Assembly (NCBI RefSeq): GCF_001905465.1
Contig: NZ_LISX01000001.1
Span: forward strand, 62,001-126,000
Length of the DNA stretch: 64,000 nt
Source: Kitasatospora sp. CB01950
Lineage (GTDB): Bacteria > Actinomycetota > Actinomycetes > Streptomycetales > Streptomycetaceae
Reading direction: 5' to 3'
Shown here: piece by piece, positions 1-8,648 of the stretch
Numbering within the stretch: the stretch's first letter is position 1
How the letters are laid out: each line of letters opens with the position of its first letter
Program-made: the position numbers and the translations under genes
Notes under the pieces: model-generated
Seen by the model: the letters and a program-made list of their open reading frames with translations, nothing else
What the model was told of the DNA's origin: nothing
Database searches by the model: none

Positions 1-269
1 GTCCAGCGCGAGTTGCCGCCGTCCACCACCACGTCGCCGGGGGAGAGCAGCTCGGCCAGGTGCTCGACGGTCTCCTGGGTGGGGCCGCCGGCCGGGACCA
101 TCACCCACACCACGCGGGGGCCCTCGAGCTTGGCGATCAGCTGCTCCACGCTGTCGACGTCGGCGAGGTCGGGGTTGCGGTCGTAGCCGATGACGGTGTG
201 GCCGGCGCGGCGGATGCGCTCGCGCATGTTGCCGCCCATCTTGCCGAGACCGATGAGGCCGAGCTGCAT
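1..269 (-). CDS. gnd: 6-phosphogluconate dehydrogenase (N-terminal part, runs off window)
   Basis: Oxidises and decarboxylates 6-phosphogluconate to ribulose 5-phosphate in the pentose phosphate pathway, in the cytoplasm. Only the first 89 residues are visible. They begin MQLGLIGLGKMGGNM, a dinucleotide-binding fold with the Gly-rich loop at residues 7-15, and continue to the VMVPAGG and VVDGGNSRW stretches typical of the family. The ATG start is preceded by AAGGA at good spacing. gnd lies directly after dnaN in Streptomyces, where recF follows in many other bacteria. The 3' end is outside the window, so full length and C-terminal domain cannot be judged. Confidence 0.9.
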   Translation of the reverse strand, partial: MQLGLIGLGKMGGNMRERIRRAGHTVIGYDRNPDLADVDSVEQLIAKLEGPRVVWVMVPAGGPTQETVEHLAELLSPGDVVVDGGNSRW

Positions 270-359
270 GACAAGTCCTTCACTGTGGTGTCGTGCCTGA
301 CGGCGGCGCCGTTGCCGCGCTCCCCGAGCCTACGCCGACGATCAGGCCGCTCCGGGCAG

Positions 360-400
360 CCACAGGGGCGCGGAGGCCGGTGCCTCTCGCGCCCCTGTGG
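360..400 (-). terminator. Putative terminator after dnaN
   Basis: A long inverted repeat, CCACAGGGGCGCG paired with CGCGCCCCTGTGG, extended by GAGG/CCTC with a one-base bulge, lies 14 bases after the dnaN stop and 90 bases before the gnd start. It would form a very stable hairpin in the dnaN transcript. No T-tract follows, which is usual in actinomycetes. Confidence 0.6.
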
Positions 401-413
401 ACGTGACTTCGGG

Positions 414-1544
414 TCAGCCGGACAGCCGAACCGGCATGATCAGGTACTGGTAGGCCTCGTCCGGCTCCGCGTCGACCGCGGCCTTGCCGGTGAGCAGGGC
501 CGGCTTGGTCGGGGTGGTGAAGCTCAGCTGCGCGTACGCGGCGTCGATCGCCTTGAGCCCCTCCTCCAGGTAGCCGGGGTTGAACGCGATCGAGATGTCG
601 TCGCCCTCGAGGTCCGCCTCGACCCGCTCGGAGGCCTGGGCGTCGTCGCCCGAGCCGGCCTCCAGGGTGAGCACGCCCTGCTCGAAGTTCAGCCGGACCG
701 GGGTGTTGCGCTCGGCCACCAGCGAGACGCGCTTGAGCGCCTCCAGGAACGGCTGGGTCTGCACCGCGGCGACCGCCGAGAACTCGGTCGGGAAGATCGA
801 CCGGAACTTCGGGAACTCGCCCTCCAGCAGGCGGGTGGTGGTCCGCCGGCCGGCGCCCTCGAAGCCGATCAGGCCCTCGCCGGCACCGCCGGTGGACAGC
901 GCGATCGACACGTGGTCGCCGCTGCCCAGGGACTTGGCGATGTCCTGCAGGGTCTTGGCCGGGACGAGCGCGACGGCGTTGATGTCGTCCTGCTCGGGCT
1001 TCCACAGCAGCTCGCGGACGGCGAACCGGTACCGGTCGGTGGCGGCCAGGGTGATCCCGCTGCCGTTGATCTCGACCCGGACGCCGGTCAGCACCGGCAG
1101 GGTGTCGTCGCGGCCGGCGGCGACCGCGGCCTGGCTGACCGCCGAGGCGAACACGTCGCCCGGGACGGTGCCGGTGGCGGTCGGCATCTGCGGCAGCGAC
1201 GGGTACTCGTCGACCGGCAGGGTCGGCAGGGTGAACCGCGAGCTGCCGCAGACCACGCTGACCCGCATGCCGTCGGTGGAGATCTCCACCGGGCGGTTCG
1301 GCAGGTTGCGCGAGATGTCGTTGAGCAGGCGGCCGGAGACCAGGACGGTGCCGGCCTCCTCGACGTCCGCCTCCAGCTCGACCCGGGCCGACACCTCGTA
1401 GTCGAACCCGGAGAGCGCCAGCGTGCCTTCCTGTGCCGTCAGCAGCAGGCCGGCCAGCACCGGCACCGGCGGCCGCGCGGGGAGGCTGCGGGCGGCCCAG
1501 GCCACCGCCTCCGCGAGGACATCACGCTCCACCCGGAACTTCAC
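414..1544 (-). CDS. dnaN: DNA polymerase III beta sliding clamp
   Basis: Ring-shaped processivity clamp that holds the replicative polymerase on DNA. The 376-residue product starts VKFRVERDVLAEAV, the conserved beginning of actinobacterial DnaN, and ends QYLIMPVRLSG, the conserved clamp C-terminus. Three repeated clamp folds fit the length. The reading frame is open for another 67 codons upstream, but the GTG at 1544 is preceded by AGGAGG and matches family starts, so the upstream part is treated as leader. The gene reads away from oriC, with dnaA on the other side in the same direction, the standard actinobacterial layout. Confidence 0.96.
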   Translation of the reverse strand: MKFRVERDVLAEAVAWAARSLPARPPVPVLAGLLLTAQEGTLALSGFDYEVSARVELEADVEEAGTVLVSGRLLNDISRNLPNRPVEISTDGMRVSVVCGSSRFTLPTLPVDEYPSLPQMPTATGTVPGDVFASAVSQAAVAAGRDDTLPVLTGVRVEINGSGITLAATDRYRFAVRELLWKPEQDDINAVALVPAKTLQDIAKSLGSGDHVSIALSTGGAGEGLIGFEGAGRRTTTRLLEGEFPKFRSIFPTEFSAVAAVQTQPFLEALKRVSLVAERNTPVRLNFEQGVLTLEAGSGDDAQASERVEADLEGDDISIAFNPGYLEEGLKAIDAAYAQLSFTTPTKPALLTGKAAVDAEPDEAYQYLIMPVRLSG

Positions 1545-1737
1545 CGGTAACCGCCTCCTGGCTGCTGTCGCCGCGCCGTCGACTCGTACGTCCGACCGGC
1601 GCTGTTGATCGTCTTCCGGCTCCCCGCCGACCGGATTCGCTCCGCTCGGCTTCCAGGTGCCGAAGGACAGTCTGACGTACTCGGCCGACAGTCGGGGCAG
1701 ATGGGCGGAAGCAGGCCGAACAGATGTCGGGGCCCGG

Positions 1738-2310
1738 TTGTCCACAGATTCGGGCCACCCCCACTGTTGATCAAGTCACCTGGTCTCTATGTGTAGCAGT
1801 AGTAGTAGGGCCTGTGGATACCGTGGATAACCCTGTTTCCGCAGGTCAGAGCAGGTTTTTTGTCCACAGTGACTGTGGACGGCCGCTGTGGACAAGCAGG
1901 GCCTGCTGTGGACAGCGGAGCGTAATCCACAGGGCACCCTCGGTATCCACAGGTTGTCCCCAGGTTCATCCACAGAAATCGTCCGGGTTATCCACGGGCG
2001 TCGATCAACCTCACGTGACGCCTTTCACACTCAGGCCTGACAAGGGAGTTGATGTTGTCGAACTGTGGACGCCGTTGTGGAAAACCTGGGGACAACTGCC
2101 CGCGTCCTGTGGACGAGCTGTGGACAGTCCTGGGGTCATCCTGACGGGTGCTCAGTTCTCCACAGGCTGTGGATAACTGTTGTGCACAAGTCCACAGGGG
2201 TCTGACCTGCGCCGAAGAGCGTAGCTGCGATCCCCTTGTGGAGGAACCTCGGGATAACTTTCGGCCGGTGGAGCCTGTGGACGGGGAAAATCACCCGTTC
2301 CTGTGGACAA
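1738..2310. other. oriC: Chromosomal replication origin oriC
   Basis: The 1021-base gap between dnaN and dnaA holds no gene but about 23 sites like the DnaA box TTGTCCACA. Exact copies start at 1738, 1860, 1887 (reverse) and 2302 (reverse), and a TTATCCACA copy at 2168 (reverse). Others, with one or two changes, start at 1813, 1822, 1874, 1907, 1923, 1943, 1954, 1966, 1988, 2064, 2076, 2087, 2108, 2119, 2156, 2188, 2237 and 2276. Both orientations occur. Location and density match the Streptomyces oriC, which is known to carry about twenty such boxes. Bases 1545-1737 hold the dnaN leader and 2311-2503 show nothing further that I can name. Confidence 0.96.
1791..1830 (-). promoter_or_regulatory. 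Candidate DnaA-trio unwinding element with two adjacent DnaA boxes
   Basis: Read on the minus strand, two abutting DnaA boxes (TTATCCACG then GTATCCACA, 1830-1813) are followed by a GC-rich spacer GGCC and then CTACTACTACTGCTAC (1808-1793). This is the order box, GC cluster, repeated CTA/CTG triplets described for the DnaA-trio element of B. subtilis, where DnaA loads onto one strand of opening DNA. The pattern is seen directly; the unwinding role is inferred. Confidence 0.65.
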
Positions 2311-2503
2311 CTCCCGTACGCACCCGAACGGTTCGAATTGCTGAGCAAATGTTCGGGCGGGCGGCGGATCGGCCGCCCCGGCTGTTCGGACGACTCCTGC
2401 CCCGCCGGCGGCCCTTCCACACACCCGCCGGCCGCCCGGATTCCTCGGACGGGCGCCGCGAAGCCCCTAGCGGGCCTTGGGCGAGCCTTGGGCGGGCACG
2501 CCG

Positions 2504-2538
2504 AAGGGGAGCCCGGCCCGCTTGGCCGGACTCCCCTT
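2504..2538 (-). terminator. Terminator after dnaA
   Basis: Inverted repeat with arms AAGGGGAGCCCGGCC and GGCCGGACTCCCCTT around a 5-base loop, 28 bases past the dnaA stop codon. The single mismatch becomes a G-U pair in the dnaA transcript. It separates dnaA transcription from oriC. Confidence 0.75.
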
Positions 2539-2565
2539 CCCGATGCGTCAACTGCCGCCCGGCGG

Positions 2566-4443
2566 CTAGCTCTTGATGCGGTTGGTGAGCTCGGTGACCT
2601 GGTTGTAGATGGACCGCCGCTCGGCCATCAGCGAGCGGATCTTCCGGTCCGCGTGCATCACCGTGGTGTGGTCCCGGCCGCCGAACTGCGCACCGATCTT
2701 CGGCAGCGACAGGTCGGTCAGCTCCCGGCACAGGTACATCGCGATCTGACGGGCCGTCACCAGCACCCGGCTGCGCGAGGATCCGCAGAGGTCCTCCACG
2801 CCCAGGCCGAAGTAGGCGGCCGTCTGCTGCATGATCACCTGCGCGGTGATCTCCGGCCCGGCGTCCTCGTCCCCGCCCGGGATCAGGTCCTTCAGGACGA
2901 CCGCGGCCAGTTCCAGGTCGACCGGCGCCCGGTTCAGGTTGGCGAACGCGGTGACCCGGATCAGCGCGCCCTCCAACTCCCGGATGTTGCGGGTGATTCG
3001 GGACGCGATGAACTCCAACACGTCGGCGGGAGCGTTGAGTTGCTCCTGGATCGCCTTCTTGCGCAGGATCGCGATCCGGGTCTCCAGCTCCGGCGGGGTG
3101 ACGTCGGTGATCAGGCCCCACTCGAACCGGTTGCGCAACCGGTCCTCCAACGTGATCAGCTGCTTGGGCGGCCGGTCCGAGGAGAGCACGATCTGCTTGT
3201 TGGCGTTGTGCAGGGTGTTGAAGGTGTGGAAGAACTCCTCCTGCGTCGACTCCTTGCTGGCCAGGAACTGGATGTCGTCGACCAGCAGGATGTCGATGTC
3301 CCGGTAGCGCTTGCGGAACGCGTCCGCCTTGCCGTCCCGGATCGAGTTGATGAACTCGTTGGTGAATTCCTCCGAGCTCACGTACCGCACCCGGGTGCCC
3401 GGGAACAGGCTGCGCGAGTAGTGCCCGATGGCGTGCAGCAGGTGGGTCTTGCCGAGGCCGGACTCGCCGTAGATGAACAGCGGGTTGTACGCCTTGGCCG
3501 GGGCCTCGGCGACGGCCACCGCCGCGGCGTGCGCGAAGCGGTTGCTGGCACCGATCACGAAGGTGTCGAACAGGTACTTGGGGTTCAGCCGGGCGTTCGG
3601 CTCGTCCTTGCGCGAGCCGCCGGCCGGGGGAGCGCCGGGCGGGGCGGGGACGCCGGGCGCGGGTCGCCGCTCGGGCGGGCCCGGTCGGTCGGCCGGACGG
3701 TGGGCGCCCCGCCGGGCGCCGCCGTGCCGCGGCCGGTCCTCGTCCGGGGAGCCCAGCGCGCCGCCGAACAGGTCGCCCTGGGCGGAGTCCGGGCCCGGAC
3801 GGCTGGTCCGCCGCGGGGCCGGCTCCGGACGGCGCTCGGGCGCCGCCTGGGGCTCCCAGCTGCCGCCGTTCGCGTCCGGCTGCTCCCGGTACGGGTCCTG
3901 CGGCACCGAGCCGTAGGGCTCGGCCGGCGGGTAGCCCGACTGGTACGCGGGGCGCTGGTAGTCGTCGACGGGACGGCCCGGCCAGGCACCCGGCTGCGGC
4001 TGGTGGGCGGGGCCGGACTGGTAGCCCTGCTGCTCGGCGGGGTAGCCCTGTTCGGACGGATAGCCCTGCTCGGCGGGGTAACCCTGCTCGGACGGGTAGC
4101 CCTGCTCACCCCGCGGGTGCGGCCACTGCTCGGCGCCACCGGTTTCCGGCTCGGGCTCCGGCTCGGCGGGCGGGGCGGCGTTGGCGTCCACCATCACGGC
4201 GATCCGCACCTGGCGGCCGAACTCCTGCGAGATGGCCTCGGTCAGCTGCGGCAGCAGCCGGCCCTCCAGCACGTGCTTGGCGAACTCGTTGGGCGCCGCG
4301 AGCAGAGCCGTGTCGTGCATCATCCACATCGGCTGGGTGCGGCGGATCCACTGCTTGTCCTTCTCCACGACATCGCTGTCGCTGACCAGTCGCTCGACGA
4401 CCCTCGACCACATCAGGACGAGATCGCTGTTGACATCAGCCAC
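2566..4443 (-). CDS. dnaA: Chromosomal replication initiator protein DnaA
   Basis: ATP-dependent initiator that binds DnaA boxes and opens oriC. The 625-residue protein has domain I (about 1-90), a long Pro/Gly/Gln-rich domain II (about 91-285), the AAA+ domain III with Walker A GESGLGKT at 326-333 and Walker B LLVDD at 386-390, and DNA-binding domain IV with the signature [12 protein letters not shown] near 580. Actinomycete DnaA proteins are longer than the E. coli protein because of domain II; here it carries tandem [12 protein letters not shown] repeats at about 113-141. The start is GTG with only a weak ribosome-binding site. A DnaA box 148 bases upstream suggests autoregulation. Confidence 0.97.
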   Translation of the reverse strand: MADVNSDLVLMWSRVVERLVSDSDVVEKDKQWIRRTQPMWMMHDTALLAAPNEFAKHVLEGRLLPQLTEAISQEFGRQVRIAVMVDANAAPPAEPEPEPETGGAEQWPHPRGEQGYPSEQGYPAEQGYPSEQGYPAEQQGYQSGPAHQPQPGAWPGRPVDDYQRPAYQSGYPPAEPYGSVPQDPYREQPDANGGSWEPQAAPERRPEPAPRRTSRPGPDSAQGDLFGGALGSPDEDRPRHGGARRGAHRPADRPGPPERRPAPGVPAPPGAPPAGGSRKDEPNARLNPKYLFDTFVIGASNRFAHAAAVAVAEAPAKAYNPLFIYGESGLGKTHLLHAIGHYSRSLFPGTRVRYVSSEEFTNEFINSIRDGKADAFRKRYRDIDILLVDDIQFLASKESTQEEFFHTFNTLHNANKQIVLSSDRPPKQLITLEDRLRNRFEWGLITDVTPPELETRIAILRKKAIQEQLNAPADVLEFIASRITRNIRELEGALIRVTAFANLNRAPVDLELAAVVLKDLIPGGDEDAGPEITAQVIMQQTAAYFGLGVEDLCGSSRSRVLVTARQIAMYLCRELTDLSLPKIGAQFGGRDHTTVMHADRKIRSLMAERRSIYNQVTELTNRIKS

Positions 4444-4870
4444 TGGTACACGCTTTCTCGTTCCCCGGGCAGGGGCAGTCAGTCAAGGGCGGGAGAGGTT
4501 GGGGCGCTGCGGCACGGAGGCGGCCGCCGGCACAGAACAAAAGAGACAAGTCCTGCAACGGTAGTCAGCGCGCAGAGCTGATTCAAGTCGTTGTCCACAG
4601 GCTGTGGGCAACGGGCCGACATCCACCGGGTTTGACCCTCGGACCTGATGCCACGTACCGTAACCAGGTCGAGTTGTCGATGGCCGCTGCCGCATGTCCG
4701 CGGGTCCGCCCGCTTCCATGACGCGCGCAGCACGGGCGCCGTGGTGGTCCCGGTCCAGCAGATCTGGGTCCCGGGACGGGATTTCCCAAGTGCAAGGGGA
4801 GATCGCGCGGACGCACGGTGACGGCCAAGCGACCCCCCGTCATCCTACGATTCACCCCAGGAGCCCCCGA
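4444..4870. promoter_or_regulatory. Divergent promoter region of dnaA and rpmH
   Basis: No gene is seen in these 427 bases between two divergent transcription units. An exact DnaA box TTGTCCACA lies at 4591-4599 and a weaker reverse copy TGTGGGCAA at 4603-4611, a pair known to mediate DnaA autoregulation in Streptomyces. On the plus strand TTGACC (4632-4637) and TACCGT (4656-4661) are 18 bases apart and form a plausible housekeeping promoter for rpmH. The dnaA promoter itself I cannot place with confidence. Confidence 0.6.
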
Positions 4871-5008
4871 GTGAGCAAGCGCACCTTCCAGCCGAACAAC
4901 CGTCGTCGCGCCAAGACCCACGGCTTCCGGCTGCGCATGCGTACCCGTGCCGGTCGCGCCATTCTGGCGACGCGCCGCGCCAAGGGCCGCAGCGCCCTGT
5001 CCGCCTGA
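4871..5008 (+). CDS. rpmH: 50S ribosomal protein L34 (bL34)
   Basis: Small basic protein of the large ribosomal subunit. The 45 residues start with [19 protein letters not shown] and end with a basic [11 protein letters not shown] tail, the full and canonical L34 sequence. The start is GTG at 4871, and the product length fits the family exactly. It heads the plus-strand run rpmH-rnpA-yidD-yidC-jag and diverges from dnaA, an arrangement conserved in most bacteria. Confidence 0.97.
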   Translation: MSKRTFQPNNRRRAKTHGFRLRMRTRAGRAILATRRAKGRSALSA

Positions 5009-5027
5009 TCCGCGAAAAGGGTCTGCA

Positions 5028-5456
5028 GTGCTGCCCACCGAGAATCGGCTGCGGCGGCGCCAGGACTTCGCGACCGCGGTGAAACGCGGTCGCCGCGCCG
5101 GTCGGCCCCTCCTGGTGGTCCACCTCCACAGAGAGACTGGACCCGACGAGGGCGCCGACCGGAACAGCGACTCCCGCCCGCACGTCGCCGAGGGGCTTCC
5201 TTCGGCGCGTGCGGGTTTCGTCGTGAGCAAGGCCGTGGGGCCTGCTGTGGTGCGCAACGTGGTGAAGCGTCGGCTGCGCCACCTGGTCCACGAGCGTCTG
5301 TCCCGGTTGCCCGCAGGTAGCCTGATAGTGGTACGGGCGCTGCCTGCTGCGGCGACGGCCTCGTACGCAGAACTCGGGCACGACCTGGACGCGGCGTTGC
5401 GCCGCCTGCTCAGGTCGGAACCGGCCGGCAGTGCCCCGACGGGAACAGGGCGATGA
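5028..5456 (+). CDS. rnpA: Ribonuclease P protein component
   Basis: Protein subunit that helps the RNase P RNA bind and cut the 5' leader of precursor tRNAs. The 142-residue basic protein starts at GTG ([13 protein letters not shown]) and contains the family RNR-type motif in [13 protein letters not shown] loop of about 25 residues rich in acidic and Ser/Arg residues ([17 protein letters not shown]) is inserted between the first strands, as in other streptomycetes. It follows rpmH by 19 bases, and its stop overlaps the yidD start by four bases, which implies coupled translation. Confidence 0.94.
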   Translation: MLPTENRLRRRQDFATAVKRGRRAGRPLLVVHLHRETGPDEGADRNSDSRPHVAEGLPSARAGFVVSKAVGPAVVRNVVKRRLRHLVHERLSRLPAGSLIVVRALPAAATASYAELGHDLDAALRRLLRSEPAGSAPTGTGR

Positions 5457-5767
5457 AGTACCTGCTGATGGGCCTGATCAGGCTCTACCAGTGGACGATC
5501 AGTCCGCTGCTCGGCCCGGTGTGCCGTTACTACCCCTCGTGCTCCCGCTACGGGTACGAGGCGGTGCGCGTCCATGGGGCGATCAAGGGAGGCGGGCTGA
5601 CCGTCTGGCGCATCCTGCGCTGCAATCCCTGGTCTCCCGGTGGGGTCGACCATGTTCCTCCGCGAAAGCATCCGGTGTGGCATCGCCGGCTGCGCAATCT
5701 GCTGAGCCCCACGAGCGGGACCGCCGAGCCGGAGCCGGTGGCGAAGCCCGACGTCCAAGGAGTCTGA
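5453..5767 (+). CDS. yidD: Membrane protein insertion efficiency factor YidD
   Basis: Small peripheral membrane protein thought to assist YidC-dependent membrane insertion. The 104 residues carry the family signature [14 protein letters not shown] at about 24-37 with its conserved cysteines, preceded by an amphipathic helix ([18 protein letters not shown]). The start ATG overlaps the rnpA stop (ATGA). A stretch of about 25 polar residues at the C-terminus extends past the usual core. Position between rnpA and yidC is the canonical one. Confidence 0.93.
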   Translation: MKYLLMGLIRLYQWTISPLLGPVCRYYPSCSRYGYEAVRVHGAIKGGGLTVWRILRCNPWSPGGVDHVPPRKHPVWHRRLRNLLSPTSGTAEPEPVAKPDVQGV

Positions 5768-5770
5768 CCG

Positions 5771-6919
5771 GTGACCTTCGGTTTTCTGAGTCCCCTCTAC
5801 TACGCGGTGTCCTGGATCATCGTCCAGTTCCACTCGCTGTTCAGCCACGTCTTCGATCCTGACGGAGGCTGGGCCTGGGGCCTGTCCATCGTGATGATGG
5901 TGGTCGTCATCCGGATCTGCCTGATCCCGCTCTTCGTGAAGCAGATCAAGGCGACCCGGGCCATGCAGGCGATCCAGCCGAAGATGAAGGCCATCCAGGA
6001 GCGCTACAAGAACGACAAGCAGCGCCAGTCCGAAGAGATGATGAAGCTGTACAAGGACGCGGGTACCAACCCGTTCTCCTCGTGCCTTCCGATCATCGTT
6101 CAGGCGCCGTTCTTCACCGCTCTCTACGGTGTGCTGGCCTCGGTCGCCAACGACAAGCCGATCGGCGTCATCGACCAGAGCCTGCTGGAGAGCGCCAAGC
6201 AGGCGCACATCCTGGGCGCCCCGCTGTCGGCGAAGTTCGTCGGCGCGGACAGCTTGCAGGTGCAGATCGTCGTCGCGGTCATGATCGTGCTGATGTCGCT
6301 GTCGCAGTTCATCACGCAGCGCCAGCTGATGACCAAGAACGTGGACCTCACGGTCAAGACGCCGTTCATGCAGCAGCAGAAGATGATGATGTACGTCTTC
6401 CCCATCATCTTCGCGGGCATGGGCATCAACTTCCCGGTCGGTGTGCTGGTCTACTGGCTCACCACCAACGTCTGGTCGATGGGCCAGCAGCTGATCGTCA
6501 TCCGCAACAACCCGACGCCCGGCAGCCAGGCCTGGAACGAGCGTCAGGTGCGGCTGAAGAAGCAGGGCCGGATCAACCCGGACGGCTCGATCAAGAAGGT
6601 CGGCGTGCTGGCCTCGCTGACCGGCTCCAAGAACAGCGCCGAGGCCGAGGCCAAGGCGGTGGCCGAGGAGAGCGTGCAGGTGCGCCGGCAGCAGCCGCGC
6701 AAGCAGAGCAAGGCCCAGCGGCAGGCCACGGCGGCGCACCAGGCGCACGGCGCGGACGAGCCGGGCCCGGCGGACGAGGCGGACGCCGAACCGGCCGGGG
6801 ACGGGAAGTCCGATGCGAAGCCGGACGGGGCGAAGCCGGCGGACCGACAGGGCCAGGGCCAGGGCCAGCGCCAGCAGCCGCGGCGCGGCGGCCAGGGCCA
6901 GCGGCCGAAGAAGAAGTAG
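5771..6919 (+). CDS. yidC: Membrane protein insertase YidC
   Basis: Oxa1/YidC/Alb3 insertase that places proteins into the cytoplasmic membrane, alone or with Sec. The 382-residue protein begins at GTG, three bases after yidD. Hydrophobic segments lie near residues 5-25, 30-55, 95-120, 155-180 and 205-235, and the region [19 protein letters not shown] carries the conserved Arg in the substrate groove. From about 285 on the tail is charged and low in complexity (rich in Lys, Glu, Gln), as in other actinomycete YidC proteins. No signal peptide or large periplasmic domain is present, the Gram-positive form. Confidence 0.95.
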   Translation: MTFGFLSPLYYAVSWIIVQFHSLFSHVFDPDGGWAWGLSIVMMVVVIRICLIPLFVKQIKATRAMQAIQPKMKAIQERYKNDKQRQSEEMMKLYKDAGTNPFSSCLPIIVQAPFFTALYGVLASVANDKPIGVIDQSLLESAKQAHILGAPLSAKFVGADSLQVQIVVAVMIVLMSLSQFITQRQLMTKNVDLTVKTPFMQQQKMMMYVFPIIFAGMGINFPVGVLVYWLTTNVWSMGQQLIVIRNNPTPGSQAWNERQVRLKKQGRINPDGSIKKVGVLASLTGSKNSAEAEAKAVAEESVQVRRQQPRKQSKAQRQATAAHQAHGADEPGPADEADAEPAGDGKSDAKPDGAKPADRQGQGQGQRQQPRRGGQGQRPKKK

Positions 6920-6978
6920 TCCCGACCCCTCGTTCTCGGCCCCCGATCCGAGGGCCCCATTTCTGAAGGAGTCCACCT

Positions 6979-7500
6979 GTGACGGATGGCACCACTTCCG
7001 CCGTCGACACCGCGCCGGCCGGTGAGAGCGCCCTTGCGCGTCTGGAGCGCGAGGGTGACATCGCCGCCGACTACCTGGAGGGTCTGCTGGACATCGCGGA
7101 CCTGGACGGCGACATCGACATGGATGTCGAGGGGGACCGGGCACTGGTCTCCATCGTGGGCGAGGGCGACGACCGGACGCTGCAGCGGCTGGTGGGCCAG
7201 GACGGCGAGGTGCTGGAGGCGCTCCAGGAGCTGACCCGGCTGGCCGTGCACCGGGAGACCGGTGAGCGCAGCCGACTGATGCTGGACGTCGCGGGCTTCC
7301 GGGCCCGCAAGCGGGCCGAGCTCGCGGAGCTGGGCGCCGAGGCGTCCGAGCGGGTCAGGAGCACCGGCGAGCAGGTCAAGCTGCGGCCGATGACCCCGTT
7401 CGAGCGCAAGGTGGTGCACGACGCGGTGGCCGCCGCGGGTCTCCGCAGCGAGTCGGAGGGCGAGGAGCCCCAGCGCTGTGTGGTCGTACTGCCGGCCTGA
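6979..7500 (+). CDS. jag: Jag/KhpB-type KH-R3H RNA-binding protein
   Basis: Cytoplasmic RNA-binding protein of the Jag (KhpB) family, linked in Gram-positive bacteria to cell-wall growth and division. The 173 residues have an acidic N-terminus, a KH-like middle ([16 protein letters not shown] onward, about 36-100), and a C-terminal R3H domain with [15 protein letters not shown] at about 137-151. The start is GTG, preceded by GAAGGAG. It follows yidC by 59 bases and is followed by a strong terminator, so it is probably the last gene of the rpmH operon. Confidence 0.9.
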   Translation: MTDGTTSAVDTAPAGESALARLEREGDIAADYLEGLLDIADLDGDIDMDVEGDRALVSIVGEGDDRTLQRLVGQDGEVLEALQELTRLAVHRETGERSRLMLDVAGFRARKRAELAELGAEASERVRSTGEQVKLRPMTPFERKVVHDAVAAAGLRSESEGEEPQRCVVVLPA

Positions 7501-7527
7501 TGCCGGTGGTGCCGTCGGAACGGCGTC

Positions 7528-7558
7528 CGACCCCGCCCGCCTCTCGCGGGCGGGGTCG
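7528..7558 (+). terminator. Terminator of the rpmH-jag operon
   Basis: Perfect hairpin with arms CGACCCCGCCCGC and GCGGGCGGGGTCG, loop CTCTC, followed by TTGCCTTT. It lies 28 bases past the jag stop. Confidence 0.85.
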
Positions 7559-7579
7559 TTGCCTTTGCGGTGGACTGAT

Positions 7580-7593
7580 GTTTCACGTGGAAC
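7580..7593. other. parS: parS site, hybrid form
   Basis: GTTTCACGTGGAAC, one base away from the consensus GTTTCACGTGAAAC. One half matches the A/T-type arm and the other the C/G-type arm seen at further sites in this window. It lies between jag and rsmG. Confidence 0.75.
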
Positions 7594-7639
7594 AGTGTGG
7601 GACGGGTGGGTGGATTCGACGGTGAGCGGAGAGGCAGAG

Positions 7640-8419
7640 ATGGACAGGGACGGCACGGTGCCCGAGGCGCCGCTGGAGGGGCCGGCCGAAGCCCCGGAGG
7701 CGGCGGGACGGGTCTTCGGTGATCGGCTGCCGCAGGCCGTGCGCTACACCGAGCTGCTGGCGACCGCCGGAGTGCAGCGCGGACTGATCGGTCCGCGTGA
7801 GGTGCCCCGGCTGTGGGACCGGCACGTGCTCAACTGCGCGGTGCTGGCCGAGCTGCTGCCCGCCGGGGTCTCGCTGTGCGACGTCGGCTCCGGTGCCGGT
7901 CTGCCCGGCATCCCGGTGGCGCTGGCCCGGCCGGACGTCTCGGTGACGCTGCTGGAGCCGCTGCTGCGGCGCACCACCTTCCTGGAGGAGGTGGTCCGCG
8001 AGCTCGGTCTGGACAACGTCACCGTGCTGCGGGGCCGGGCCGAGGAGACGGTCGGGAAGCTGGCCGTGGACGTGGTGACCGCCCGCGCGGTGGCGCCGCT
8101 GGACCGGCTGGCCGGCTGGGGCATGCCGCTGCTGCGGCCCTACGGCCAGATGTTGGCGCTGAAGGGCGACACCGCGGAGCAGGAGCTGACCGACTCGCGG
8201 GCGGCGCTGACCCGGCTGGGCGCGGTGAAGTGGTCGGTGATCGGCGTCGGCGAGGGCGTGCTGGAGACCCAGACCCGGGTGGTCCGGGTGGAGGCCGGCG
8301 AGAGCCCGGGCGGCGTCAGGGCGGCGACCCGGCGGGCCAAGGCGGCCCGGGCCGGTCGCGGCGGCAAGGGCGCCGAGGGCGGGGGCCGTCGTGGTGGCGG
8401 CGGCCGCGGGCGGCGCTGA
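7640..8419 (+). CDS. rsmG: 16S rRNA (guanine-527-N7) methyltransferase RsmG
   Basis: Adds a methyl group to N7 of G527 of 16S rRNA using S-adenosylmethionine; also called GidB. Loss is known to give low-level streptomycin resistance. The protein shows the SAM-binding loop [12 protein letters not shown] at about 81-92 and the family core through [13 protein letters not shown]. The C-terminus is a short Gly/Arg-rich basic tail. ATG at 7640 has GGAGAGG five bases upstream; an in-frame GTG at 7622 is an alternative. Position between jag and parA is conserved across actinobacteria. Confidence 0.93.
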   Translation: MDRDGTVPEAPLEGPAEAPEAAGRVFGDRLPQAVRYTELLATAGVQRGLIGPREVPRLWDRHVLNCAVLAELLPAGVSLCDVGSGAGLPGIPVALARPDVSVTLLEPLLRRTTFLEEVVRELGLDNVTVLRGRAEETVGKLAVDVVTARAVAPLDRLAGWGMPLLRPYGQMLALKGDTAEQELTDSRAALTRLGAVKWSVIGVGEGVLETQTRVVRVEAGESPGGVRAATRRAKAARAGRGGKGAEGGGRRGGGGRGRR

Positions 8420-8438
8420 GTTCTGAGGATGTGTCGGC

Positions 8439-8468
8439 GGGGCGGGTGGCGATCGGGTCACCCGCCCC
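8439..8468 (+). terminator. Putative terminator after rsmG
   Basis: Arms GGGGCGGGTG and CACCCGCCCC around a 10-base loop, 19 bases past the rsmG stop and upstream of the parA leader. Confidence 0.65.
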
Positions 8469-8527
8469 GTTCGCTTGTCGGCGCCCCGGAGTGTCGGCCC
8501 GGTGGACCCGGACATTCCGGGCATCGT

Positions 8528-8541
8528 GTTTCACGTGAAAC
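8528..8541. other. parS: parS site
   Basis: Exact consensus palindrome GTTTCACGTGAAAC, 108 bases before the chosen parA start. Confidence 0.93.
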
Positions 8542-8624
8542 GTCGCTTCCTGTTGACCGGCATCCTTGATCAGGAGCTGCAGCGGACCCGTGAACGGGAC
8601 CGGGCAGTGACTGTCGCGGCTCCG

Positions 8625-8638
8625 GTTTCACGTGAAAC
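8625..8638. other. parS: parS site
   Basis: Exact consensus GTTTCACGTGAAAC, ending 10 bases before the chosen parA ATG. ParB bound here could cover the parA start and so regulate parAB; this is inference. Confidence 0.93.
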
Positions 8639-8648
8639 ACTGACCCCC

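Noticed and set aside
1..269. recF next to dnaN
   Set aside because: The visible protein is a 6-phosphogluconate dehydrogenase; in Streptomyces gnd lies between dnaN and recF.
60..1550. Long open frame opposite dnaN
   Set aside because: Low-complexity Arg/Gly/Ala product typical of antisense frames in GC-rich DNA; dnaN on the other strand is certain.
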